Shown in pieces: positions 37,197-45,050 of a DNA stretch of 64,000 nt. A model generated the notes under the pieces. It saw only the letters and a program-made list of their open reading frames with translations. It made no database searches and was not told where the DNA came from. Source of the stretch: an uncultured Bacilli bacterium (GTDB lineage: Bacteria > Bacillota_I > Bacilli_A > RF39 > UBA660); assembly GCA_934162665.1 (NCBI GenBank), contig CAKPJN010000003.1, forward strand, positions 1 to 64,000, written 5' to 3'. The stretch's first letter is position 1. Every line of letters starts with the position of its first letter. The translations under genes and the position numbers were made by a program.

Positions 37197-38486
37197 ATGA
37201 AAGAAAAATTTATAAAATCTACAATTATTCTATTAGTTGGTGGCTTTTTAACTAAAATTCTTGGAATGATTATTAAAATTGTGATGAGCAGAATGATAGG
37301 AACAGAAGGTCTTGGACTTTATATGTTAATATTGCCATCATTTTCTCTATTTATTGGAATAGCGCAATTTGGTATGCCTATTGCTTTTTCTAAATTAGTA
37401 GCTGAAGATACAAAGAATAATAAAAAGCTATTTTCTTCAATTCTACCAATTACATTATCTATTAATATTCTTCTTATCATCTTAATTATTCTTATTGCGC
37501 CTATTCTTGCTAAAACACTTCTACATGAGGAACGTGTTTATCTAGCTATTTTAGCAATGGCTTTAGTTATACCATTTACTAGTATATCTAGTATTTGTAG
37601 AAGTTATTTTTTCGGTGTTGAAAGAATGTTTCCTCATGTCTTGTCTAATTTGGTAGAAGATGTTGTAAGGCTTACATTAATGGTTATTGGTATTCCTTTT
37701 TTCTTAGATAAAGGCTTAGAATATGCCGTTTGTTTTATTATACTTTCAAACGTTATTAGTGAGGGAGTATCTATTCTTATTTTGTTATTCTTTTTGCCTA
37801 AAAAGATTCACTTTAAAAAGGCTGACTTTTTACCTGATAAGTCTTACATGAGAGATTTACTTTCAATTGGAATTCCTAATACTACTGGTAGATTAATTGG
37901 TAGTGTTGGATATTTTTTAGAGCCTATAATTCTTACTAGTACTTTACTTTTTGTTGGATATTCTAATAACTATATTACAATGCAGTATGGTGTTATATCA
38001 GGTTATGTAATTCCAATCTTATTGCTTCCATCATTTTTTACAATGGCAATTTCACAAGCCCTGCTTCCTATTGTTACTAAGGAATATTCATCAGGTCATA
38101 TAGATAGTGCGAAAAGAAAAATTAAACAAGCTATAACTATATCTCTTTCTATCGGTATACCGACTACTATTTTACTTGTTATATTTCCGGATTTGTTTTT
38201 AAAGCTTATTTATAATACTAAGCAAGGCACTACTTATATGCGTGTTTTAGCACCTATTTGCTTATTTCAATATGTTCAATCTCCTCTTTCTTCTTCGTTA
38301 GATGCCATGGGAAAAAGCAATGATAATATGGTAGCGATAACATTAGGTGTCATTATTAGAACTGTTCTTTTATTTTTATTATCTCTTTTAAAGATTGGTA
38401 TATGGGGATTGATTATAGCAACCAGCGTTAATATATTAGTAGTTACTTTTTATAGCATCAAAAAAGTAAGAGGTGCTCTTACTTAA
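37197..38486 (+). CDS. Oligosaccharide flippase of the SpoVB/MurJ (MOP) superfamily
   Basis: The 429-residue protein has about 12-13 membrane helices. It starts KEKFIKSTIILLVGGFLTKILGMIIKIVMSRMIGTEGLGLY, matching the SpoVB/polysaccharide-flippase pattern (Gly-rich helix 1, then R-x-x-G-x-x-G-x-G). Members flip lipid-linked precursors across the membrane; SpoVB acts in spore cortex synthesis. It is shorter than Bacillus SpoVB (~518), so the last helices are missing. The ATG has no clear Shine-Dalgarno in the AT-rich leader. It overlaps the convergent pilin gene by 4 bp. SpoVB versus general MurJ-like function cannot be settled here. Confidence 0.82.
   Translation: MKEKFIKSTIILLVGGFLTKILGMIIKIVMSRMIGTEGLGLYMLILPSFSLFIGIAQFGMPIAFSKLVAEDTKNNKKLFSSILPITLSINILLIILIILIAPILAKTLLHEERVYLAILAMALVIPFTSISSICRSYFFGVERMFPHVLSNLVEDVVRLTLMVIGIPFFLDKGLEYAVCFIILSNVISEGVSILILLFFLPKKIHFKKADFLPDKSYMRDLLSIGIPNTTGRLIGSVGYFLEPIILTSTLLFVGYSNNYITMQYGVISGYVIPILLLPSFFTMAISQALLPIVTKEYSSGHIDSAKRKIKQAITISLSIGIPTTILLVIFPDLFLKLIYNTKQGTTYMRVLAPICLFQYVQSPLSSSLDAMGKSNDNMVAITLGVIIRTVLLFLLSLLKIGIWGLIIATSVNILVVTFYSIKKVRGALT
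38458..38484 (-). terminator. Terminator of the pilin gene inside the flippase 3' end
   Basis: Arms AAGTAAGAG and CTCTTACTT (38464-38472 and 38476-38484) form a 9-bp stem with a 3-base loop. On the minus strand TTTTTTG follows. The hairpin overlaps the last codons of both convergent genes. Confidence 0.75.
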
Positions 38487-38878
38487 TTCTTTTCATATAC
38501 TATTTTTCCATTTTTTGTACATTTAATATAAACTTTATATGTATATTTATTTCCAAGTTTTTTTACCATAACATATGTATTATTATTGTTACATGTTGTA
38601 TTGTCATTTTTATAATCTTTTATAAGATAATCTTTTTTTAAGTCATCATAGGTAATCTTTTTTTCACTAGACTCATTTTGATCCCACATATCTTTATTAT
38701 GGGAATCTACATATAACTTGGCTCCTTTTTTTATTGAATCAGCATAATATTCAAACTTTTTTTCTTTATTAGTAGAAATTAATCTATTTAAAGATGGGAA
38801 CGCTAAAACACTGATAATCCCCATAATAGTTATTGTCGCTAATAACTCTATTAGAGTAAAACCTTTTTTATTTATCAT
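38483..38878 (-). CDS. Type IV pilin-like protein
   Basis: The 131-residue protein has a textbook prepilin start: basic leader MINKKG, then FTLIELLATITIMGIISVLAF with the Glu at mature position 5. The globular part has a helix, a 'YDDLKKDYLIKDY' segment, two Cys (NTTCNNNN and IKCTKNG) that could form a disulfide, and a beta-strand end. It would be cut by a PilD-type peptidase and assembled into a pilus or pseudopilus (competence-type or Tad-like). No peptidase, ATPase or platform protein gene lies in the window. It follows the DUF2207 gene by 11 bp. Confidence 0.88.
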   Translation of the reverse strand: MINKKGFTLIELLATITIMGIISVLAFPSLNRLISTNKEKKFEYYADSIKKGAKLYVDSHNKDMWDQNESSEKKITYDDLKKDYLIKDYKNDNTTCNNNNTYVMVKKLGNKYTYKVYIKCTKNGKIVYEKN

Positions 38879-38889
38879 AACTTGGCCTT

Positions 38890-40800
38890 TTAGAAGTGGC
38901 CTCCACCTCCTCCGCCACCGAATGATCCACCACCTGATGATGCGCCACCGCCAAATCCACCTGATGATGAACTGCTAGATGCTACTATCGATGAGGTTGA
39001 TGAAGCTACTGCTGATGAGATTGAACTATTTATTGATGAAGATAATGAATTTGTGATAGAAAGATTATCTGTATAATTGTTAAATATATAATATGTAGCT
39101 AAATCATTTTCGGTTAAGTTCATGTTTTGAATCTTAATTCTCATTGTTTTTTCTAATTTATCAGCAATTCCTAGTGCTGTAGCATATACTAAATATTTTT
39201 CCCAAAGTTTTATTTCTGGTAATTCTTTTTCATCCATTAGACCAAAATCAATCATAAAGTTTTTTAATGCCATCCATTTCTTATAATGTTCTGTACCTTT
39301 TTTAGTTTTAAGTTTTGTGGACATTATAATAATCAATGTAACAATTGATACTAGTGCCGCTAAGTAACCAATACCAAATCTTGTTTCATTAGAAGCATTT
39401 AAAAATGATATATAAAATCCTATAAAAGAAATTATAAATAAAAATAATTTTTCTTTTACAAATGGCATAAAGAATTCTTCTTGCTTTGCTTCTTTTAAAG
39501 TTTCACTTTGCCAATCATTATATTCTTTGATGAATTTTCTGGCATTTTTTGTTGTTTTTCCATATTTTTTAATTTCTGATAATTTAACTTTTGTACCATC
39601 ACCAATAATATCAATCAACATTTCCATAACCCTTTGTTCTAAGTTAGTTAAACTATTAATATTTTCTTCTTGTTTAATTAACTCATAGTCATCTTTTTGA
39701 TTTGGTATACGATTAACATTTAAAGCTTTTTTAGAAATTATCATTAGAATAGATGCACTTAAAGCATTTTCATCAATTTTATTTCTTAATAGATAACTAA
39801 CAATTTCTGGACCATAATCTGCAGGAAAATCTCGTAAATATTTTTGGTTAAAGTCTACTTTACTTGATTTTTTCTTTTTGATATAAAAGGCAATGAGTGT
39901 AATGATTAGCGCTATATACCAAATTATTGTTATTACTTTAACTGTAGCAACTTTTTTTCTTAACCTACTTCTTTCAGCATTTGCTAAATCGGTAGCTTTT
40001 TTCTCTACTGTTAATATTTTCTCTTTAGCATCTACCCCACTGAATTTTTGACTATATGGAACTAGATTTTTATCAAACATAATTCTAAATGATACAGGAT
40101 TTCTTGCTCCTATAAAATTATAATTAATAATAGCGCCATCATGGTTTTCTTTTCTCTTTATTTCTCCATTTAACGGTCCATGTAACCAAATTCTCTCATC
40201 ATCATCTTTTCCAGGTAAATTAACATGAACTTCCATGTAATAAATATTATCATTATATTCTTCACCTAAAATATTCCAAGCTATTTCTGCAGTATCGTTA
40301 TGTACTACTACAACATTAGGAATTTTATATTCCATATAAAACATTTTCTTTGATGTAGAAGGATTAAAAATTTTTAAATCGACTCCATTATATAATGTTG
40401 TTTTATTATATATACCTATATCTCCGTTCTCTCCTAATGACGTTTCTTGGTATTCAGCACCTCTTTTTGATATATCAAATATGTCGTTAAAGGTTGGGTT
40501 GGTACTATTTATATCATAGATTTTTAAGTCAGTAATATCTGAGCCATTATATATATCACTACCATTAAAGTCGCTTTCCTTGCCTATAAAAGTTGGTGTA
40601 TTTAAATTTTGATATATTATAGATCTTAGTCTTCCATTGTATGTTCCTTGTAGTTTAGCTAATTCTTTAACATAGATTGAGCCATCTTCTAATACATCAA
40701 TATTTATATATAACTTAGATGTTTCTCCATCTCTTGCAAAAACATTGATAGGGATTAAAATGAGTAATATTATTAAGAATAAAACTTTTTTTATTTTCAT
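38890..40800 (-). CDS. DUF2207 membrane protein with Gly/Ser tail (partner of LemA)
   Basis: The ATG at 40800, after AAGGTC, gives 636 residues. A signal peptide (MKIKKVLFLIILLILIPINVFA) precedes a beta-rich external domain at ~25-260, a membrane helix at ~290-310, a cytoplasmic region with a winged-helix-like part, a helical pair at ~455-500, and a C-terminal Ser-rich, then Gly-rich tail ending GGGGGGGHF. This is the standard DUF2207 form. It lies just after lemA, a common pairing. Compared with the paralogue at 7935-10118 it has no Cys in the tail and no radical SAM gene nearby. Confidence 0.85.
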   Translation of the reverse strand: MKIKKVLFLIILLILIPINVFARDGETSKLYINIDVLEDGSIYVKELAKLQGTYNGRLRSIIYQNLNTPTFIGKESDFNGSDIYNGSDITDLKIYDINSTNPTFNDIFDISKRGAEYQETSLGENGDIGIYNKTTLYNGVDLKIFNPSTSKKMFYMEYKIPNVVVVHNDTAEIAWNILGEEYNDNIYYMEVHVNLPGKDDDERIWLHGPLNGEIKRKENHDGAIINYNFIGARNPVSFRIMFDKNLVPYSQKFSGVDAKEKILTVEKKATDLANAERSRLRKKVATVKVITIIWYIALIITLIAFYIKKKKSSKVDFNQKYLRDFPADYGPEIVSYLLRNKIDENALSASILMIISKKALNVNRIPNQKDDYELIKQEENINSLTNLEQRVMEMLIDIIGDGTKVKLSEIKKYGKTTKNARKFIKEYNDWQSETLKEAKQEEFFMPFVKEKLFLFIISFIGFYISFLNASNETRFGIGYLAALVSIVTLIIIMSTKLKTKKGTEHYKKWMALKNFMIDFGLMDEKELPEIKLWEKYLVYATALGIADKLEKTMRIKIQNMNLTENDLATYYIFNNYTDNLSITNSLSSSINSSISSAVASSTSSIVASSSSSSGGFGGGASSGGGSFGGGGGGGHF

Positions 40801-40817
40801 ACTAGACCTTCTTTCTA

Positions 40818-40843
40818 GAAAAAAACTTGCTTTATGCAAGTTT
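40818..40843 (-). terminator. Terminator or attenuator between lemA and the DUF2207 gene
   Basis: Arms AAACTTGC (40823-40830) and GCAAGTTT (40836-40843) pair perfectly around a 5-base loop, with seven T on the minus strand. Only ~20 bases separate it from the next start, so it probably reduces downstream expression relative to lemA. Confidence 0.8.
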
Positions 40844-41399
40844 ATTCAAATGATACTTTTGGTGCATTTCTTTCTTCGCCAGTAGCTTCAAAATATGCTT
40901 CACTTTTAAAATTACATATATTAGCAACTATATTTGAAGGTATTGTTTGTATTTTTGTGTTGTATATCATAACTGTATCATTATAAAATTGACGCATTGT
41001 ACTAATTTTATCTTCGCAATCTTTTAAGTCATTTTGTAAACTTAAGAAATTTTCATTTGCTTTTAAATCTGGATAAGATTCAGTAAGCATCATCAATTTT
41101 GATAAACACTTTGTAAGTTCACCGCTTGATTTTATTTCTTCCTCTGGTGTTGTAGCAGCTACATAAGTATTTCTAGCTTGAATTACAGCTTCTAGAGTTC
41201 CCTTCTCATGTTTAGCATAACCTTTAATTGTTTCTACCAAATTTGGTATTAAATCAGATCTTCTTTTTAATTGTACATCAATTTGAGCCCATTGATCCTT
41301 AACTCTATTTCTTAATGAAACAAGAGAATTATATGTACCAATAAACCATAAAATTAGAATAACAACAATTACAATTACTATAATTAACCATGTTGGCAT
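40842..41399 (-). CDS. lemA: LemA family protein
   Basis: I favour the ATG at 41399, seven bases after AGGAGG; an ATG six bases upstream is almost inside that site. The 185 residues begin with a membrane helix (WLIIVIVIVVILILWFIGTYN), then the LemA signature LVSLRNRVKDQWAQIDVQLKRR, SDLIPNLVETIKGYA, and a helical body with SYPDLKANENFLSLQNDL. LemA proteins are helical membrane-attached proteins of unclear function, often paired with DUF2207/TPM proteins, as here. The end is the usual APKVSF. Confidence 0.93.
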   Translation of the reverse strand: MPTWLIIVIVIVVILILWFIGTYNSLVSLRNRVKDQWAQIDVQLKRRSDLIPNLVETIKGYAKHEKGTLEAVIQARNTYVAATTPEEEIKSSGELTKCLSKLMMLTESYPDLKANENFLSLQNDLKDCEDKISTMRQFYNDTVMIYNTKIQTIPSNIVANICNFKSEAYFEATGEERNAPKVSFE

Positions 41400-41523
41400 C
41401 TTCATTCCTCCTTTTATTTTAAGTATACTATATTTAATAATTTTAGAAAAGGTTTTTTTATATTTTATTTATAGTGTATATTTTTGCCAATTTTGACCAA
41501 GATAAGCTTAGGAGGAATTAATT

Positions 41524-41748
41524 ATGAATATTAGTATAAGAGAACATATTATTAATAATTTTAAAGGAGATGACTATGATAGTCTCCGTAAAGCAATTGA
41601 AGAATCTATTGAAGAAAAAGATGAAGTAACATTACCTGGTATGGGGGTCTTTTTTGAAATAGTATGGGAGAATTCTGATCAAGAGTTAAAAAATCAAATA
41701 CTTGATATTATTAAAAAGCGTGTAGAACAAGGAAACACTGATAATTAG
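41524..41748 (+). CDS. sspI: Small acid-soluble spore protein SspI
   Basis: The 74-residue protein fits the SspI family from end to end: NISIREHIINNFKGDDYDSLRKAI, then LPGMGVFFEIVWENSDQE and a C-terminal helix. SspI is a minor small acid-soluble protein of the spore core in Bacilli. The start follows TTAGGAGGAATTAATT, a near-perfect Shine-Dalgarno. It is monocistronic and convergent with rpsU. This is one of the clearest signs of sporulation in the window. Confidence 0.88.
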   Translation: MNISIREHIINNFKGDDYDSLRKAIEESIEEKDEVTLPGMGVFFEIVWENSDQELKNQILDIIKKRVEQGNTDN

Positions 41749-41753
41749 TATAA

Positions 41754-41788
41754 AAAAAGATAGAGGCTTGATATTAGTCTCTATCTTT
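41754..41788. terminator. Bidirectional terminator between sspI and rpsU
   Basis: Arms AAAGATAGAG and CTCTATCTTT pair perfectly, with a run of A on the left (T on the minus strand). The right arm overlaps the last rpsU codons. Confidence 0.85.
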
Positions 41789-41977
41789 ATTATTACGATT
41801 TCTTTTTTGAGAATTTTTGATTCCTTCTTTTTTAGCTGCCCTTCTTCTAACTCCTGGTTTGTCATATGCTTCTCTTTTTTTGCATTCAGAAGGGACACCG
41901 TCTCTCGCTACTTTTTGTTTAAACTTTCTTAGAGCCATATCTAAGTTTCCATTTCTAACAGTTACTTGAGTTGCCAT
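41774..41977 (-). CDS. rpsU: 30S ribosomal protein S21
   Basis: The 67-residue basic protein begins MATQVTVRNGNLDMALRKFK and continues RREAYDKPGVRRRAAKKEG-like, matching bS21. It joins the 30S subunit near the anti-Shine-Dalgarno. The start follows GGGAGGG. It is monocistronic. In many Bacilli rpsU is next to yqeY; here yqeY is 8.5 kb away. The intergenic region on the upstream side (41978-42178) is very AT-rich and holds no gene I can support. Confidence 0.96.
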   Translation of the reverse strand: MATQVTVRNGNLDMALRKFKQKVARDGVPSECKKREAYDKPGVRRRAAKKEGIKNSQKRNRNNKDRD

Positions 41978-42178
41978 TTCAATCCCTCCCTTCGCTTTAA
42001 CTACAATGAATTATATCAAATGATATGTTTTTTTTCAACATTTTTTGCTATTTTTTTAATATTTTTAGGTTAAAAACTCTATGATTTATATATTTTTATC
42101 TTATTTTTGATATTTTTCTTTAAATTATATGTATATATTAATTATTTAAGTAGAAAAAAATGATTAATATAATAAATA

Positions 42179-42349
42179 TTATTTTAAAGGACATATATTA
42201 TCTTCATTTATTCTTCTTATTGCCGAACCAAAATCATGTCCTGCATCCATTAAAATTTTTATGATATTAGTAAATGCGTTTATTATTGCGCTGCTTACTG
42301 TTGTACCTCCATAAATATTTTCTAGTTTTTCATTAGTATTTTTTTTCAT
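42179..42349 (-). CDS. Double-glycine leader peptide 2 (predicted bacteriocin component)
   Basis: The 56-codon gene starts with an ATG that overlaps the stop of the preceding peptide (TAATG). The leader MKKNTNEKLENIYGG has the hydrophobic residues at -7 (Leu) and -4 (Ile) and the Gly-Gly expected for C39-peptidase cleavage. The 41-residue mature part has an amphipathic helix (TVSSAIINAFTNIIKIL), a G-H-D-F-G (GxxxG) motif at precursor residues 37-41, two Arg, and a single Cys (53) four residues from the end. Its leader has the same length (15) as that of peptide 1. Export and processing by the linked ABC transporter is a strong inference. Antimicrobial action is inferred from the GxxxG pair and is not proven. 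Confidence 0.85.
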   Translation of the reverse strand: MKKNTNEKLENIYGGTTVSSAIINAFTNIIKILMDAGHDFGSAIRRINEDNICPLK

Positions 42350-42486
42350 TATTCACATTTATTTGGGTGCACTATTCCATCAACTACACCAACAATAAAT
42401 ACAACAACTGCCGCTATACCTATTGCTGCCCATGTAGAAAAGCCACCGGTTATCCTTTCTAAAGTACTTTCACTTAATTTTTTCAT
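42349..42486 (-). CDS. Double-glycine leader peptide 1 (predicted bacteriocin component)
   Basis: The 45-residue precursor begins with the leader MKKLSESTLERITGG, which fits the double-glycine pattern closely (Leu at -12 and -7, Ile at -4, Gly-Gly). The predicted mature 30-mer starts FSTWAAIGIAAVVVF, is strongly hydrophobic, holds a G-V-V-D-G (GxxxG) motif at precursor residues 33-37, and ends with a polar stretch with one Cys (44). Its ATG overlaps the stop of the accessory gene (ATGA), with a GGAGAAAGA site upstream. GxxxG in both partners is the mark of class IIb two-peptide bacteriocins, whose helices cross in the target membrane. A signalling peptide is the main alternative. No immunity gene is recognised. 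Confidence 0.87.
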   Translation of the reverse strand: MKKLSESTLERITGGFSTWAAIGIAAVVVFIVGVVDGIVHPNKCE

Positions 42487-42893
42487 TCTTTCTCCTTCCA
42501 AAGTGTTTTAAATATTGAAATTATTTTTTCTTTTTTATCATATATAGTAATAGGGATAATATCATTTACTTTGTATTTCTTTCCTATATTTATTTTTAAT
42601 GATATATAATGATAATATTTGTCCTTACGCTTTAATACATTTCTTGTAATATTTAATTCTTCCTTTTTGTATTTTTTATTATTAATGTAGATACATTTAT
42701 TGCTATATAATATTTTTAATTCATTACTATCTACTAATAGTTGTACAATATTATCCGCTATTACTACTCCATTTATTTGTTTATATATTTTTATATTATT
42801 AGTAATACAATAACTAATAAGGTATATCTCCATCATTAATAGTAGTATAATACTACTAATTATTAATTGGCTGCTTTTATATTTTAACTTCAT
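42483..42893 (-). CDS. Short membrane-anchored accessory protein of the peptide exporter
   Basis: The 136-residue protein has one N-terminal membrane helix (SSQLIISSIILLLMMEIYLISY) followed by a small beta-rich domain: KQINGVVIADN...QLLVDSNELKILYSNKCIYIN, then a run ending IGKKYKVNDIIPITIY. Position and topology match the HlyD-like accessory proteins (~450 residues) that accompany C39 exporters, but the coiled-coil hairpin and most of the barrel are absent. It may be a minimal accessory protein, or an immunity protein. It overlaps the exporter by 17 bp and the first peptide by 4 bp (ATGA). No family match is certain. Confidence 0.65.
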   Translation of the reverse strand: MKLKYKSSQLIISSIILLLMMEIYLISYCITNNIKIYKQINGVVIADNIVQLLVDSNELKILYSNKCIYINNKKYKKEELNITRNVLKRKDKYYHYISLKINIGKKYKVNDIIPITIYDKKEKIISIFKTLWKEKE

Positions 42894-44955
42894 TTATTTT
42901 TCCTTTATTAATCTCTATTATTCTATCAAACAGCTCCTGATTATTAAAGCGATGACTTATAACAATAATTGTTTTATTTTTTAAATATTTAAACATGTTA
43001 TTTAAAATTATTTTCTCGTTTTCGATATCTATTTGATTTAGGGCTTCATCAAATATATAAATATCACTTTCTTTTAATAATGATCTTGCCAGAATTATTC
43101 TTTGTCTTTCTCCTCCACTAAAATTAAATCCATTTTCTTCAACTATTTTTTGATACTTTAAATTATCCTTTTCTATAATTTTGTTAACTAAAGTTACTTT
43201 GGTAACTTTCTCTAATTCATTATCTTTTATCTCTCTATTCATAACTATATTATTATATATTGAATTGGAAAATAAAAATTCTTGTTGAGATATATAAGTA
43301 ATTCTATTTCTCAAATTATTTAAATGATAATGATTAATATCAATATTATTGATACTTATATTTCCAAAAGGAATTTCAATATATCTCATTAGTAATTTTA
43401 CTAGAGTTGATTTTCCCGATCCACTAGGACCACATAATAGTATTTTTTCTCCTTGTTTTATTGTTAGATTTAGGTTATTAAATATTTTGTGACTATTATA
43501 AGAATATGTTAGATCTTCATATCTAATATCACCTTTTAATGTGCACATATCATAATAACCTGAGCCTTCAAAGTTTTCTTTAGATATAGTAAATAAATCT
43601 TCTATCCGATTTAGCGAAATCCTAAAATTATGAAAATCTTTTTGTAATGTGACTATGTTTACCACTGAATAAAAGTAATAATTTAAAATGCTTTGATAAA
43701 TAATTAATTCCCCTATAGATAGTTCATTATTTATTACTAATTTAGTTCCAATTCCAAGGATTATAACCATAATAATATTAGTAATAGTATTTTTTAATGA
43801 TATTGTTAATGATTCCGTTGTTGAAACGTTATAGATAGATTCTAAATATTTTTTGTATTTAATATTAAAATTATTTATAATATCATTTTCTATATGAATA
43901 CCTTTTACTGCATCAACGCTCGCTAATGTCTCAATTAAATAACTATTAATTTTATCCTCATATTTATAATATTTTGTCATTTTCTTATCTTTAATATTTG
44001 TTAATATTAAGTTAATTATAAAAAGTATTATACTCACCACGATGGACAAAAAGGTTAATGTTTTATTTATAGAAAACATTATAATTATGAAAATTATAAC
44101 TGTTAGGATATCAGTTGTTATTGTTGCTATTAATTTGGATAAAAATTCTTTAATAATTGACAAATCTTTAATTCTTGAGATAACTTCACCAGTTGTTCTA
44201 TTCTTATAATATAAATATGGAAGCAGGATTATTTGTTCATAAGTTATTTTTGTTATTTCTTCATCAAACATTTCACTCCATTTTATTAATAGAACATTTC
44301 TTAAAAAGGTAGTTATTTCTTTAAATATATAAATAAATAGTATAACAATACTGATTGTTAAAATATTATTATCTACATTGTAATTTACTGCATATTCTAT
44401 TAAATATTTAAAATGAAATGCTGAGGTTATATTAAATATAAAATAAGTAAATGTTAGTATAGAAATATAAGGTATAAACTTTTTATTGGTTTTCAAAAAC
44501 TTTTTTATAGTACTTTTTAAGATATGTTTATTAGAAATAGTTGGGAGAGTTTTAGTACAATGGAAAAATATATAATTATTGCTAGACATTAATTTAAATT
44601 CTGAAAAGGTAAGAGTTTTTTTACCTTTAGCGGGATCCATAATTATTAATTTTTCCTTTTTGGAATCTATATCATAAATTACTATAAAGTGTTGATATTT
44701 TTTATTGATAATAACATGGGCAATACATGGTAAGTTATTTATGTCTATTTTTTCTAGTTCGCCTGTCATTCCAATTGCGTCTATACCAATTTCTTTTGCA
44801 GCTTCTATTAGCTTATATGCTGAAACACCTGACTTAGTGGTGTTAGTTAGTTCTCTTAAAAATTCCTTTGATACATCACCTCCATAAAACCTGATAATAG
44901 ATAATAATGAACAAACACCACAATCTTTTATACCATCTTGTAGAACTACCTTCAT
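42877..44955 (-). CDS. Peptidase-containing ABC transporter (C39) for double-glycine peptides
   Basis: The 692-residue protein has the full PCAT order. The N-terminal C39 peptidase begins MKVVLQDGIKDCGVCSL with Cys12, His89 (YQHFIVIY) and Asp107 (IMDPAKG) as the catalytic triad. Six membrane helices lie at ~160-430. The ATPase has Walker A GPSGSGKST (509-517), signature FSGGERQR (612-619), Walker B DIYIFDEA and the His switch in VISHR. It cuts leaders after Gly-Gly on the cytoplasmic side and exports the mature peptide. The start follows AGGAGG. It is the first gene of a four-gene chain with overlapping stops and starts. Confidence 0.95.
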   Translation of the reverse strand: MKVVLQDGIKDCGVCSLLSIIRFYGGDVSKEFLRELTNTTKSGVSAYKLIEAAKEIGIDAIGMTGELEKIDINNLPCIAHVIINKKYQHFIVIYDIDSKKEKLIIMDPAKGKKTLTFSEFKLMSSNNYIFFHCTKTLPTISNKHILKSTIKKFLKTNKKFIPYISILTFTYFIFNITSAFHFKYLIEYAVNYNVDNNILTISIVILFIYIFKEITTFLRNVLLIKWSEMFDEEITKITYEQIILLPYLYYKNRTTGEVISRIKDLSIIKEFLSKLIATITTDILTVIIFIIIMFSINKTLTFLSIVVSIILFIINLILTNIKDKKMTKYYKYEDKINSYLIETLASVDAVKGIHIENDIINNFNIKYKKYLESIYNVSTTESLTISLKNTITNIIMVIILGIGTKLVINNELSIGELIIYQSILNYYFYSVVNIVTLQKDFHNFRISLNRIEDLFTISKENFEGSGYYDMCTLKGDIRYEDLTYSYNSHKIFNNLNLTIKQGEKILLCGPSGSGKSTLVKLLMRYIEIPFGNISINNIDINHYHLNNLRNRITYISQQEFLFSNSIYNNIVMNREIKDNELEKVTKVTLVNKIIEKDNLKYQKIVEENGFNFSGGERQRIILARSLLKESDIYIFDEALNQIDIENEKIILNNMFKYLKNKTIIVISHRFNNQELFDRIIEINKGKINEVKI

Positions 44956-45015
44956 GATTTTCCTACCTCCTATTTTAATTATTGGAAGTATTTTTATATA
45001 AACCCTAGAACAAAA

Positions 45016-45044
45016 TAAAAAATAATCATTTTAATAATGATTAT
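45016..45044 (-). terminator. Terminator of the M29 aminopeptidase gene
   Basis: Arms ATAATCATT and AATGATTAT (45022-45030 and 45036-45044) pair perfectly around a 5-base loop, and on the minus strand TTTTTTATTTTG follows. It isolates the aminopeptidase gene from the exporter operon downstream. Confidence 0.85.
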
Positions 45045-45050
45045 CTTTAT

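Noticed and set aside
41978..42178. Immunity gene for the bacteriocin-like peptides
   Set aside because: No frame with a start and Shine-Dalgarno was found in this very AT-rich stretch.
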